64,000 nucleotides of DNA, from positions 182,680 to 246,679 of the forward strand of contig JBBCJB010000012.1 of NCBI GenBank assembly GCA_037190485.1. The letters are read 5' to 3'. A program made the position numbers and the translations under genes. The stretch comes from Parapedobacter sp037190485. Its GTDB lineage: Bacteria > Bacteroidota > Bacteroidia > Sphingobacteriales > Sphingobacteriaceae. Below the pieces are notes generated by a model. It saw only the letters and a list, made by a program, of their open reading frames with translations. It made no database searches and had not been told where the DNA came from. Below, one piece after another: positions 1-8,800 of the stretch; the first letter of the stretch is position 1; each line of letters starts with the position of its first letter.

Positions 1-815
1 TTGCCTTCAATCGGCTTTACATAGCTTTCCATATCCACCGGATGGAGCGCCGATACCGGATACTCCGCATGTTCCCGTTCATAGGTCATGAACCCTTCCT
101 GCCTCGCCGCGTTGCGATGCAGCGCCCTCAGGAAATGCATGAGCGAGCCCTCGTAGACCTTGGCCCGATTGGCAATCCAGATCGCTTTTTGCCTGTCGGA
201 TCCCGGAAGCTCCTCGAATGTACACTCGCCATCATAGCTCGTTACACGGGTTGCCTTGTTATGGCGGAAGTTCCTGAGCAGGTACTTGATGGTGTAGCCC
301 AAACTCCTGTTTTCAATGATCAGGAACTCGTCGGTATAGGCTTCCAGGATATCCTGCTTATTGGAAAAATGAAGGGCTTCCGGGTTCCGTATTTCACAAC
401 GCCTGGCGTGTATGGATTCGCCCAGGAAATTCGCCAGGAAGATGGACAGGTTCTTTTCCCGCCCAGGATCGCGGCCAATGACCACTTCGCCCAATAGGAT
501 CACTTTTTCCACCAGTTCAATGGTAAGCGTGGTGGATTTATCGTTTATGGTCACCTGCTGGGCTTTCGGGGTGTAGCCCAGCATATTCACGACCACCTTG
601 TAAGTGCCCGATGGGAGGTTCGCGAACCCGAATTCGCCGCTCGCATTCGTGGCGGTCGCTTTTTCGGATCCGTCGAGAAAAACGGTAGCTCCCACCAACG
701 CTTCCTGTCTCGAATTGTAAATCTTCCCCGATAGCTCAAAACCGGCTTGGGCGTTCACGTTCGGACTATGCACCAAAAGCAAGAAAAACACGTAAATATG
801 GTATTTGTCGGGCAT
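1..815 (-). CDS. Carboxypeptidase-like regulatory domain protein (3' end off window)
   Basis: The reverse strand reads open from an ATG at 815 to the window edge, about 271 codons, so the C-terminus is missing. The product begins with a signal peptide (MPDKYHIYVFFLLL up to about NAQA). A carboxypeptidase-regulatory-like beta-sandwich follows at about residues 25-110, with the motif ASGEFGFANLPSGTYKV and then VVNMLGYTPKAQQV. This fold is common in secreted Bacteroidota proteins and in SusC N-termini. The rest (ARRCEIRNPEALHFSN, LLRNFRHNKA) matches the general look of outer-membrane-associated proteins of this class, with no catalytic motif I recognise. A second in-frame ATG lies at 824; 815 gives the tighter signal peptide. 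The gene diverges from the sigma gene at 978. Confidence 0.8.
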   Translation of the reverse strand, partial: MPDKYHIYVFFLLLVHSPNVNAQAGFELSGKIYNSRQEALVGATVFLDGSEKATATNASGEFGFANLPSGTYKVVVNMLGYTPKAQQVTINDKSTTLTIELVEKVILLGEVVIGRDPGREKNLSIFLANFLGESIHARRCEIRNPEALHFSNKQDILEAYTDEFLIIENRSLGYTIKYLLRNFRHNKATRVTSYDGECTFEELPGSDRQKAIWIANRAKVYEGSLMHFLRALHRNAARQEGFMTYEREHAEYPVSALHPVDMESYVKPIEG

Positions 816-833
816 AAACGTCATTGGTTTCGC

Positions 834-841
834 TAAAGGTA
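834..841 (-). promoter_or_regulatory. Putative -7 element TACCTTTA
   Basis: TACCTTTA on the minus strand lies 19 bases upstream of the ATG at 815. It resembles the Bacteroidota -7 box TAnnTTTG with a final A. The same TAYCTTTA octamer lies in all five dispersed repeats at 36.5-48.7 kb. No clear -33 element is visible. Confidence 0.35.
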
Positions 842-946
842 GAAAACAAAGTCGGTTTATCCTAATGAATAGCCGCACCGGTGAAGGACTTGGAAGTATC
901 GTTGATCGGAAAACAAGCGATGGCGGAAATGTTAATCGGATTTTAC

Positions 947-954
947 TAAGTTTG
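947..954 (+). promoter_or_regulatory. Putative -7 element TAAGTTTG for the locus 1 sigma gene
   Basis: TAAGTTTG matches the Bacteroidota housekeeping -7 consensus TAnnTTTG and lies 23 bases before the sigma factor ATG. No good -33 TTTG is seen at the usual spacing, so the call rests on the -7 box alone. Confidence 0.4.
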
Positions 955-977
955 CAGGGACTTGATCAACAGGTTCA

Positions 978-1544
978 ATGGGAGATTTCAGTAATTGTCC
1001 GGATGCCGTGCTGTTGGAGTTGCTGAAAGGCGGCAACGATCGGGCGTTTGATGAAATCTATCATCGCTATTGGCCGTTGATGCACCGGTTGGTGCATCGG
1101 ATGCTCGGCGATGGAGACCTGGCCAACGATGCCGTGCAGGAGGTGTTTATCTCGTTCTGGGAGCGCCGGGATACAATCAATGCCGGAACGTCGTTGAAAC
1201 ATTACCTGTATGGCGCTGTGCGGAATCGCGTATTGATGCATATACGCGACGCCAAAATCGCCTCACGCTACCTGCAAACCCTCGGAGACCTTTTGCAGGA
1301 AGGGGCGCCCCCTGCCGATGAGCCGATGCTGAACGCGGAATTGGAGGCTCGGTTCGAGGCCGAGCTGGAGCAGTTGCCGCCTAAGATGCGCGAAGCCTTT
1401 GAATTGAGCCGCATAGCCAACCATTCCTATAAAGAGATCGCCGAAAAAATGGGCATCTCGGACAACACCGTAAAACACCACATCAGCGATGCACTGAAAA
1501 TCCTGCGGAAAAAGCTCACTACTTTTATTTTTTTCTTTCTGTAA
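978..1544 (+). CDS. ECF RNA polymerase sigma factor, locus 1
   Basis: This 188-residue protein has the two-domain ECF sigma-70 layout. Region 2 is at about residues 24-64, with the polymerase-binding DAVQEVFISFWERR. Region 4 is at about 134-181, with LPPKMREAFELSR and a helix-turn-helix YKEIAEKMGISDNTVKHH. It is of the FecI type that Bacteroidota pair with FecR anti-sigma factors to control SusC/SusD loci. The fecR-like gene starts 93 bases downstream. The C-terminus is unusually hydrophobic (TTFIFFFL), as in the locus 3 sigma factor (SCIHLFF). Its expected role is to recruit RNA polymerase to the susC promoter of this locus once released from the anti-sigma factor. Confidence 0.93.
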   Translation: MGDFSNCPDAVLLELLKGGNDRAFDEIYHRYWPLMHRLVHRMLGDGDLANDAVQEVFISFWERRDTINAGTSLKHYLYGAVRNRVLMHIRDAKIASRYLQTLGDLLQEGAPPADEPMLNAELEARFEAELEQLPPKMREAFELSRIANHSYKEIAEKMGISDNTVKHHISDALKILRKKLTTFIFFFL

Positions 1545-1637
1545 ACCAGTGTTTTGTGATTTTTTTTATTTCTCGGGTAGCACAAGTGCCGGGTCAATGC
1601 AATTCATTAGTGTAAACGCCCCAAGAGAAGGGTTAAG

Positions 1638-2768
1638 ATGATGGAAAGAGATCAGGCAGCCGAATTACTGGAAAAATATCGACGAGGCGAATGTACCCCG
1701 GAAGAGGAGCGTATCCTATTCCAGGCGTTCAACCGTGTGCCGCTTCCCCCAGACGTGCCTAGAGACGATTTGGACCATTATCGGCTACAGCGAGAAACGT
1801 TGACGGGTATCCACCGGCAACTCGACAGGCGTAGAACGCGTAGGTTGCGCCGCTGGTTGCCCTACGCAGCGGCGATCCTCCTGGCAGCGACCGTTGCCAC
1901 CTGGTTTTTCCATGGCAATGGGGTCGTCGATCCGGAAGACAGCCTCGCCAATCAACACGAAATCCCGCCGGGAGGCAACCGGGCCATGCTCACCCTGGCA
2001 GATGGCCGCATAATCGATCTGGATGAATCGCAAACAGGTATCGTGATCGGAGACGGAATCACCTATGCGGATGGTACGGATATAACGTCGGGCGACCGTG
2101 TACCGGTAGGAGAAGACGTCAATCAGCTCACGCTCACTACGCCCAAAGGCGGAACCTATCAGGTCACACTACCAGACGGTACCCACGTGTGGGTCAATGC
2201 CGAAACGACCATACGGTATCTGGACGGGTTCGCTGCCAACGAACGCATCGTGTCGGTTGATGGCGAGGCTTATTTTTCGGTGGCAAGCGACGTGCGCAGG
2301 CCCTTCAAGGTAGTCAGCGGTGCCCAAACGATCGCCGTATTGGGTACGGAATTCAATCTTTCGGCCTATTCGGCCGACCAGGAAACCAAGACGACGTTGG
2401 TAGACGGATCGGTTCGGATCGTCAATGGGCAAACCCGCCGCGCAAGCACCTTAAAACCGGGGCAGCAAAGCACCGTACGCGGTACGGTCATCGAAACACA
2501 GGAAATCGACGTGCAGCAATTCACTGCCTGGAAAGATGGGTATTTTTATTTCAATGGCGATTCGCCCCAAGACGCATTTGCACAGCTTAGCCGATGGTAC
2601 GACATCGAGATCGCGTACCGGGGAGCCGTTCCCAAAGTGGAATTTTATGGAAAACTCGAACGGAATAAGCCCTTGGGAAGTATGTTGAATATCCTGCAGA
2701 AGGCTGGATTGCTGGTCGAGGTGGTCGGCAAGGACGGGCGCCACCAGCTGATTATCGGCGACAACTAG
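1638..2768 (+). CDS. FecR-family anti-sigma factor, locus 1
   Basis: This 376-residue single-pass membrane protein has a cytoplasmic N-terminus (about 1-70, AAELLEKYRRGECTPEEE) that should hold the sigma factor. One transmembrane helix follows at about 71-90 (LPYAAAILLAATVATWFF). The periplasmic FecR domain is at about 165-262 (TYQVTLPDGTHVWVNAET, VDGEAYFSV, VLGTEFNLSAY). A DUF4974-like C-terminal domain is at about 300-372 (AFAQLSRWYDIEIAYRG), the part expected to touch the STN domain of SusC. The length is normal for Bacteroidota FecR. An ATG at 1641 is an equally good start. It sits between its sigma gene and susC, as usual. Confidence 0.92.
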   Translation: MMERDQAAELLEKYRRGECTPEEERILFQAFNRVPLPPDVPRDDLDHYRLQRETLTGIHRQLDRRRTRRLRRWLPYAAAILLAATVATWFFHGNGVVDPEDSLANQHEIPPGGNRAMLTLADGRIIDLDESQTGIVIGDGITYADGTDITSGDRVPVGEDVNQLTLTTPKGGTYQVTLPDGTHVWVNAETTIRYLDGFAANERIVSVDGEAYFSVASDVRRPFKVVSGAQTIAVLGTEFNLSAYSADQETKTTLVDGSVRIVNGQTRRASTLKPGQQSTVRGTVIETQEIDVQQFTAWKDGYFYFNGDSPQDAFAQLSRWYDIEIAYRGAVPKVEFYGKLERNKPLGSMLNILQKAGLLVEVVGKDGRHQLIIGDN

Positions 2769-2882
2769 GCTCAACCGCGATTCGATGAGATGCCATGCTG
2801 ATTAGATAACCAATTTAAATGAGATGTATGATGAAAACGACACCTGGATAGCACGAAACAGAAGGATAGGAGGCGAATAGAT

Positions 2883-2909
2883 CCGGGTGGTGCTCGCTAC
2901 ACCACCCGG
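2883..2909 (+). promoter_or_regulatory. Strong RNA hairpin between fecR and susC, locus 1
   Basis: CCGGGTGGTG (2883-2892) and CACCACCCGG (2900-2909) form a perfect 10-bp stem with a 7-base loop, 81 bases before the SusC start. No T-run follows, so it is not a classical intrinsic terminator. It may be an attenuator, a processing site or an mRNA stabiliser separating regulator from receptor expression. The other two loci have an equivalent hairpin of unrelated sequence. Confidence 0.6.
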
Positions 2910-2990
2910 AGAACGCGTTTGGATAGCCAATCGCATGTATCGCTACAGCACATTAAACCAATAAAGTAACCATCCAAACAGGACAAATAT

Positions 2991-5900
2991 ATGAGTTTTT
3001 CACCAAGTGTGAACAGGGATGTCCATCCCTTATTGTACCGATTTATTCTTATGACGAAATTGACGGTATTGCTTACTGTGGCCTTTGTCTTTCAAGCCGT
3101 CGCTGAAAGCAAAGCGCAGAAAATTACGTTGACGGCCCGTAATGCCACGCTGCAGGAAGTGATGGATAAGGTGCAACGGCAACAGGGATATTCCTTTTTC
3201 TTCCTGGGCAACGAGCTGGCCAGGACGCGTGTCAACGTGGCGGTCAAGGAAGCGGATTTGGCCGAAGCCATGGCCGCTATCCTGGATCGAAAAGCGCTGG
3301 ATTGGTATGTGGAAGACAAAACCATCGTCATCAAGCGTTCGGAGCGGCCGAAGGCGGGCGATCGCCCTGGTGGCGTAACGCCATTGACCAGGCTGCAGCG
3401 TACGGTGGCGGGCCGGGTAACCAATGAAGAAGGGGAACCGTTGGCAGGCGTTTCGGTAGCGCAGAAAGGGACGGATCGACAAGCGATGACCGATAGCGAA
3501 GGTGCCTATCGGATTATCCTATCCGACGATGCCGATGTGTTGGTGTTTACCAGCGTTGGCTATCGGACCGAAGAGCGCCCAGTTGGCAACGCGTCCGTCG
3601 TGGATGCGGTTATGCAGGCCCTGGTGAGCGACCTGGATGAAATCGTCGTGGTGGCTTATGGCCAGCAGAAAAAGGTGTCGCTCACGGGTGCGATATCAAC
3701 CGTCGGCACGCGCGAATTGAGGCAAAGCCCCGTGGCCAATCTGAGCAATGCCTTGGCGGGAAGATTGCCGGGTTTGATAGCCTTCCAGCCGAGTGGCGAA
3801 CCTGGCAACGATCTTTCCAACCTCTACATCCGCGGCGTGTCTACATTTTCAGATTCCGGGCCACTCGTCGTGGTAGACGGGGTGTTGGGCAGGGACTTTG
3901 CCCAGCTGGATCCGAATGAGGTGGAAAATATCAGTATCCTGAAAGACGCGTCGGCTACCGCGGTGTTCGGTGTACGCGGCGCAAACGGGGTCATTCTCGT
4001 CACCACCCGGCGAGGTAAAGCGGGTGAGAAGCCGATCATCTCCTTTTCTTCGGAGCAAGGGTACCAAAGTCCGATCCGCCTACCGGACTACGTGAGCTCC
4101 TATGACTATGCACGGCTGTACAACGAAGCGTTGGCCAACGATTTCATCGCGCCGAAGTACAGCGACCAGGATTTGGAATACTACCGTATCGGTGCGGATC
4201 CTTACCTATATCCCAATACCGATTGGTTCGATCTTTTCATGCGGGACTTCACGCCGATGTCGCGGGCGAACCTCAACATCAGCGGTGGAGGTGACCGCGT
4301 ACGTTACTTCGTGTCGGCCAGCGGACTGTTCCAAGACGGTATCTATAACTTCACCGACCTCAACGATTACAACACCAACGCCAAGTTCAACCGATACAAC
4401 TTCCGATCCAACATCGATATCGACCTGAACAAGAATTTCACGGTCGGGCTGGACCTGTCCGGGCGTGTTGAGAACCGCAATTACCCCGGCAAGGAAACCT
4501 GGCATATCTTTACCATCCTGAACCGTATCCCGCCCACATATCCCATTCATAACGCCGACGGCTCCTTGGCGGGCGACGGGCTGAACCCCGACAATCCGCT
4601 GGGCATGATCGCGCATTCGGGTTACCGGAACCTATACGGCAACTTCCTGCAGGGCACTTACCGCATGTCGCATAAGCTCGACTTCATTACCCAAGGATTG
4701 TCCGCCCGCGGCGCGTTTGCCTTTGATGGCGCGTTCGATTACAACATCATCGCCAGCCAGGACTACGCGGTCTACCAATTGCGTGAAGACATGGGCTACA
4801 ACAAATTCCGCAACGATACCGAGCTCGGCATCGGCAAGGGATACAGCTACAACCGGACCGTGAACCTGGAATTCGCGGTCGATTACAACCGTACCTTCGG
4901 AGACCATCAGGTTACCGGCTTGTTCCTGTACAACCTGAACCGCCAGGTAAGGCACAATGATAGCTACAACATCCCATTCGGTTACCTCGGGTATGTTTCC
5001 CGGTTGACGTATGCCTACCGTGACACCTATTTCGGCGAGGTCAATATGGGTTACAACGGATCGGAGCAATTCCCGAAGGGGAAACGTTTCGGATTTTTCC
5101 CGTCGTTGTCCCTGGGCTGGGTGGTCAGTAACGAGAACTTCATGAAAGGGCTCGACCAATCCATCAGCTTCCTGAAAGTGCGGGGGTCTTATGGCGAAGT
5201 CGGTAACGACCGGCTCGGAGCCCGTCGTTTCCTGTATCAACAGACCTACGGCGGCTCGACAGGCTACCGGTTCGGCCTGAACCAAGCCGGTTACGACGGT
5301 TTCGGTGAGGGACAGCTTGCCAACCAGGATATCACATGGGAACGGGCAAAGAAATCGAATGTCGGCATCGAGCTGGGGCTAGCCAAGGATCGGGTGTTCC
5401 TCACGGCGGATTTCTTCCACGAAAGGAGGCAGGATATCCTGACCACCCGGGGTACGATTTCCGAAATCCTGGGCCGATCCGGCGGCGATCTCCCTCCGGT
5501 GAATATCGGGGTGGTGCGCAATCGCGGCCTGGATATGGAGCTCACCTACCGCACGCGGTCGGCCAACGACTGGAACTTCAGCGTGAGTGGCAACATGACC
5601 TATGCGCGCAACAAAATAATCTTCATGGACGAGGAACCGCGTCAGTTCGACTACCAGTACCGTACGGGCTATCCCGTCGGACAACCCTTCGGACTGGTGT
5701 CCATCGGGTTTTTCGAATCGATGGATGACATCAATGGCAGCCCGAGGCAAACCTTCGTCAGCCAGGAGTCCTTGCGGCCCGGGGATATCAAATACCAGGA
5801 CATCAACCAGGATGGCGTGATCGATGCCAACGACCTGGTCGCCATCGGATACAACGGCGCCGTTCCCGAGCTGATGTTTGGTCTGTCGTCGCGCATATCC

Positions 5901-6344
5901 TACCGTTCCGTAGACTTCAGCTTCCTGTTGCAGGGTGCTGCCCGATCCTCCGTTTTCCTGGACAATTTCCCGGTTTGGGAATTCCGGGGAGGCAATGGGA
6001 AAGCGGTGCGCTGGCACTTGGACCGGTGGACGTCCGAGACCGCGCCTACCGCAACCTATCCCCGTCTGTTTGTCGGAGACAACAGCAACAATCAGCGGTT
6101 GAGTACCTTCTGGATGCGCAACCGCGATTACCTGCGGCTCAAGAATGTCGAATTGGGGTACACCCTGAACAACAATTTCATCAAGAACCTCCGGATCCAG
6201 AACATCCGCCTATATGCGAACGCGTACAACCTTTTCACGTGGGACGTCGTCAAGATTGCGGATCCCGAGATGCCGTCGGGCGACGGTGGCGATCACTATC
6301 CGCAGCAACGCGTTATCAATTTTGGTGTTTCAGCAAACTTTTAA
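2991..6344 (+). CDS. SusC/RagA-family TonB-dependent transporter with STN domain, locus 1
   Basis: This 1117-residue outer-membrane receptor has a signal peptide around residues 21-43 (MTKLTVLLTVAFVFQAVAES). An STN signalling domain follows at about 45-115 (ATLQEVMDKVQRQQGYSFFF). A carboxypeptidase-regulatory-like domain is at about 138-215 (VAGRVTNEEGEPLAGVSV). The plug is at about 220-350 (LYIRGVSTFSDSGPLVVVDG, ISILKDASATAVFGVRGANG). A long beta-barrel ends in a terminal Phe (INFGVSANF). The STN domain marks it as a transducer that reports ligand binding to FecR. It would import an oligomeric ligand captured with the SusD lipoprotein encoded 10 bases downstream, powered by TonB. M1 and M21 are both possible starts; M21 at 3051 gives a conventional signal peptide. 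Confidence 0.95.
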   Translation: MSFSPSVNRDVHPLLYRFILMTKLTVLLTVAFVFQAVAESKAQKITLTARNATLQEVMDKVQRQQGYSFFFLGNELARTRVNVAVKEADLAEAMAAILDRKALDWYVEDKTIVIKRSERPKAGDRPGGVTPLTRLQRTVAGRVTNEEGEPLAGVSVAQKGTDRQAMTDSEGAYRIILSDDADVLVFTSVGYRTEERPVGNASVVDAVMQALVSDLDEIVVVAYGQQKKVSLTGAISTVGTRELRQSPVANLSNALAGRLPGLIAFQPSGEPGNDLSNLYIRGVSTFSDSGPLVVVDGVLGRDFAQLDPNEVENISILKDASATAVFGVRGANGVILVTTRRGKAGEKPIISFSSEQGYQSPIRLPDYVSSYDYARLYNEALANDFIAPKYSDQDLEYYRIGADPYLYPNTDWFDLFMRDFTPMSRANLNISGGGDRVRYFVSASGLFQDGIYNFTDLNDYNTNAKFNRYNFRSNIDIDLNKNFTVGLDLSGRVENRNYPGKETWHIFTILNRIPPTYPIHNADGSLAGDGLNPDNPLGMIAHSGYRNLYGNFLQGTYRMSHKLDFITQGLSARGAFAFDGAFDYNIIASQDYAVYQLREDMGYNKFRNDTELGIGKGYSYNRTVNLEFAVDYNRTFGDHQVTGLFLYNLNRQVRHNDSYNIPFGYLGYVSRLTYAYRDTYFGEVNMGYNGSEQFPKGKRFGFFPSLSLGWVVSNENFMKGLDQSISFLKVRGSYGEVGNDRLGARRFLYQQTYGGSTGYRFGLNQAGYDGFGEGQLANQDITWERAKKSNVGIELGLAKDRVFLTADFFHERRQDILTTRGTISEILGRSGGDLPPVNIGVVRNRGLDMELTYRTRSANDWNFSVSGNMTYARNKIIFMDEEPRQFDYQYRTGYPVGQPFGLVSIGFFESMDDINGSPRQTFVSQESLRPGDIKYQDINQDGVIDANDLVAIGYNGAVPELMFGLSSRISYRSVDFSFLLQGAARSSVFLDNFPVWEFRGGNGKAVRWHLDRWTSETAPTATYPRLFVGDNSNNQRLSTFWMRNRDYLRLKNVELGYTLNNNFIKNLRIQNIRLYANAYNLFTWDVVKIADPEMPSGDGGDHYPQQRVINFGVSANF

Positions 6345-6354
6345 TCGGGCAATC

Positions 6355-7971
6355 ATGAAAAAACTAGCATATATCATCGTTGCTGCTGCCGTTTTTGCCG
6401 GTTGCAGCAAAAATATACTCGATCGGCAGCCAAACGATCAGATCACGGAGCGGGAGGTATTCGGCGATATCCTGGTCACCGAAAAGTTCCTTACCAATAT
6501 CTACTCCGAGTTGCACGGCGCGATATACAATCGTACGCACAATTACCTCCTTTCCGGTACCACCGATGAGGCCGAGATCGGCATCATGAATACCGGCGGA
6601 TACCATTTCAACACCGGCTCGTTCAGCCCGGTCGATTTCCCATTGGGGAATTATTGGAACATCTACTACAGCGCGATCCGCAAAACCAATATCTTCCTGG
6701 CCAACATCGATCAGGTCCCCGGCGACCCCGCATTGATTGCACGGATGCGGGGCGAGGCCCAGTTCCTCCAGGCTTGGTTCTATCAGCAGCTCTTCAAGGC
6801 ATTCGGCTCATTCATCATTGTCGATCGGGTATTGACGGTAAGCGATGGCCTGAATTTACCCCGGAATTCGGTAGCTGAATGCGCTGCCTTCATCACGGGG
6901 CTTTGTGACCAAGCCGCCGCCGTGTTGCCGCCGGGTTACCAAAGCAGTCAATTGGGCAGGATCACCAAAGGCGCGGCGCTGGCCCTTAAGGCAGAGGCGC
7001 TACTTTTCCATGCAAGTCCGTTATACAATCCGACCAATGAAGTCCAGCGTTGGACGGCGGCGGCCGATGCTGCGGCAGCGATCCTGGACGATTCGGAGCT
7101 TGGGTACGGTTTATACGGCAATTACACGAACCTTTTCATCGCCAATCATAACGAAGAAGTGATCCTGGCCTACAATGCCGGGTCGAGCACCAAGACGATG
7201 GAGTCGGCGAACTCGCCATCCAGCTTCGGAGGCACATGCGCCATCTCGCCCACGCAGGAACTCGTAGACGCCTATGAAATGGCAAACGGTTTGGCACCGT
7301 TCCATGCCGACGGTACGGTGAATCCCGTTTCCGGTTACAGCCCCAACAATCCCTATGCGAACCGCGATCCCCGTTTTTATGCCACCATTTTGTTCAATGG
7401 CGCACAATGGCAGGGCCGGGGCATCGAAACCTTCGTGGGCGGCAGCGACGAGATCGCCGTGGGATCGCATACCCGGTCGCAGACCGGCTATTTCATGCGG
7501 AAATTCCTGGACGAGTCGGTCATCGTCAACGGCCCCCAACAGCGCGGGGCGACCTGGATCCTGTACCGGTTGGGTACGGTATTATTGGACTATGCCGAGG
7601 CACGCAACGAGGCCAGCGGTCCGGATCGGTCGGTGTATGACGCCGTAAACCGTATACGAAGCCGGGCAGGGATGCCGGAGTTGCCCGAAGGGTTGGACCA
7701 GGCGCAGATGCGCGATCGGATCCGGCACGAACGCCGCATCGAGATGGCTTTTGAAGACAATCGATTCTGGGATGTCCGCCGTTGGAAAATAGGGGTACAG
7801 ACCTTTGGGAAGACCTTCCACGGCATGCGCATCACGCGCGTCGGTTCAACCCTCCATTACGAGCGCGTTACCGTCAGGCCGCGCATATTCGATGACCGCA
7901 GGCACCTGTTTCCGCTCCCGCAGTCCGAAATCAACAAGAATTCACAATTGTTCCAAAATCCCAACTGGTAG
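6355..7971 (+). CDS. SusD/RagB-family surface lipoprotein, locus 1
   Basis: This 538-residue lipoprotein starts MKKLAYIIVAAAVFAGCSKN with the lipobox Cys at residue 17, which decides this start over upstream in-frame codons. The SusD helical TPR-like fold is indicated by IYYSAIRKTNIFLANID and the motif RGEAQFLQAWFYQQLFKAFG. Near the C-terminus the family signature ERRIEMAFEDNRFWDVRRWK is followed by a closing LFPLPQSEINKN. SusD proteins bind the substrate at the cell surface and act as the lid of the SusC barrel. The gene follows susC by 10 bases, so the pair is co-transcribed. Confidence 0.95.
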   Translation: MKKLAYIIVAAAVFAGCSKNILDRQPNDQITEREVFGDILVTEKFLTNIYSELHGAIYNRTHNYLLSGTTDEAEIGIMNTGGYHFNTGSFSPVDFPLGNYWNIYYSAIRKTNIFLANIDQVPGDPALIARMRGEAQFLQAWFYQQLFKAFGSFIIVDRVLTVSDGLNLPRNSVAECAAFITGLCDQAAAVLPPGYQSSQLGRITKGAALALKAEALLFHASPLYNPTNEVQRWTAAADAAAAILDDSELGYGLYGNYTNLFIANHNEEVILAYNAGSSTKTMESANSPSSFGGTCAISPTQELVDAYEMANGLAPFHADGTVNPVSGYSPNNPYANRDPRFYATILFNGAQWQGRGIETFVGGSDEIAVGSHTRSQTGYFMRKFLDESVIVNGPQQRGATWILYRLGTVLLDYAEARNEASGPDRSVYDAVNRIRSRAGMPELPEGLDQAQMRDRIRHERRIEMAFEDNRFWDVRRWKIGVQTFGKTFHGMRITRVGSTLHYERVTVRPRIFDDRRHLFPLPQSEINKNSQLFQNPNW

Positions 7972-8006
7972 TGGGAGCCGTGGTAACCCATTTTAATTTG
8001 ACCATC

Positions 8007-8786
8007 ATGAAAATAACATTGAAAAACAGGTTCAGTGTCGGCATGCTGACTGCCGTGGCGGGAATCTTGATCCTGATAGGCTCTTGCGCCGAAGAAACCA
8101 AAGTGACACCGTGTGTTTCCGACTTTACCTATCCGGAAGGGGCGTATTCACAGGATAATCCCGACAACCCTGCTCCCGTTTACACGGCGGGCAGTGACGT
8201 GCCGGGCATGTTCTCCAGTTCGGAGGGGCTGGTATTCGTCGATGACAACACCGGCCAGATAGACCTGGCGAATAGCCTTCCCGGGTCGTACACGGTCAGC
8301 AAGACGATGATCGGGAATGTGTCCTGCGGAAACCGGATTACGATGGCACGCGTGTCGATCGTCCAACCGCAGGTGCCCCCAAAGAAGGTAACGATCCGTT
8401 TTACGGTTACCGGTACCTATTTCATCACCTTGTCGGATAACCGTATCGGAGGCCCGCACAATGGGCCTGAGCAAGATCGGCATTTCGAGCAGTATCAGTT
8501 GGATAACGGTTACTATGCGTTCAGATCACTGAAGAATGGACAATTCCTGCGGGCCAGCCACGATGCAGGCAACTACCTGGTGGCCAATGGCGGTAACGAG
8601 GCCGATGAGGATTGGGAGTTTTTTATCGTCGAACCATCCGATAAGGCAGCCGGCGGCATCGCCATAAAATGCGTTGCGAATGGCTATTATTTAAATGTTG
8701 AGAACGTTTCAGACTTCCTGCTTCGGGCGGTGGCGCACGGCGTGGATACCTGGGAAACGTTCATGATTACGGAAGTAACGGATTGA
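8007..8786 (+). CDS. Lipoprotein with C-terminal fascin-like beta-trefoil domain
   Basis: This 259-residue lipoprotein starts at the ATG that precedes a clear signal (AGILILIGSC, Cys 27). The N-terminal half (about 30-130) looks like a small Ig-like domain, with CVSDFTYPEGAYSQDNPDNP and a trailing GSYTVSKTMIG. The C-terminal half (about 140-259) has the repeating pattern of fascin-type beta-trefoils: YYAFRSLKNGQFLRASHDAG, ANGYYLNVENVSD and two WE-F-I turns (DWEFFIV, TWETFMI). Such domains bind glycans or actin in other settings. At the third position after SusC and SusD it is likely an accessory surface glycan-binding protein, a SusE/F-like role by inference. Confidence 0.65.
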   Translation: MKITLKNRFSVGMLTAVAGILILIGSCAEETKVTPCVSDFTYPEGAYSQDNPDNPAPVYTAGSDVPGMFSSSEGLVFVDDNTGQIDLANSLPGSYTVSKTMIGNVSCGNRITMARVSIVQPQVPPKKVTIRFTVTGTYFITLSDNRIGGPHNGPEQDRHFEQYQLDNGYYAFRSLKNGQFLRASHDAGNYLVANGGNEADEDWEFFIVEPSDKAAGGIAIKCVANGYYLNVENVSDFLLRAVAHGVDTWETFMITEVTD

Positions 8787-8800
8787 AAAAAGGAATGACC

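Noticed and set aside
42..497. A 151-codon plus-strand frame at the left edge
   Set aside because: It is antisense to the carboxypeptidase-regulatory-domain gene, whose minus-strand translation has a signal peptide and a recognisable domain.
1545..1637. T-rich run after the locus 1 sigma gene considered as a terminator
   Set aside because: No GC-rich stem precedes the T-run, and the fecR gene that follows is expected on the same transcript.
5379..6017. Long antisense open frames inside the susC genes (also 4632-5285 and 25029-26096)
   Set aside because: Low-complexity shadow translations of GC-rich coding sequence, with no start context, motif or neighbour support.
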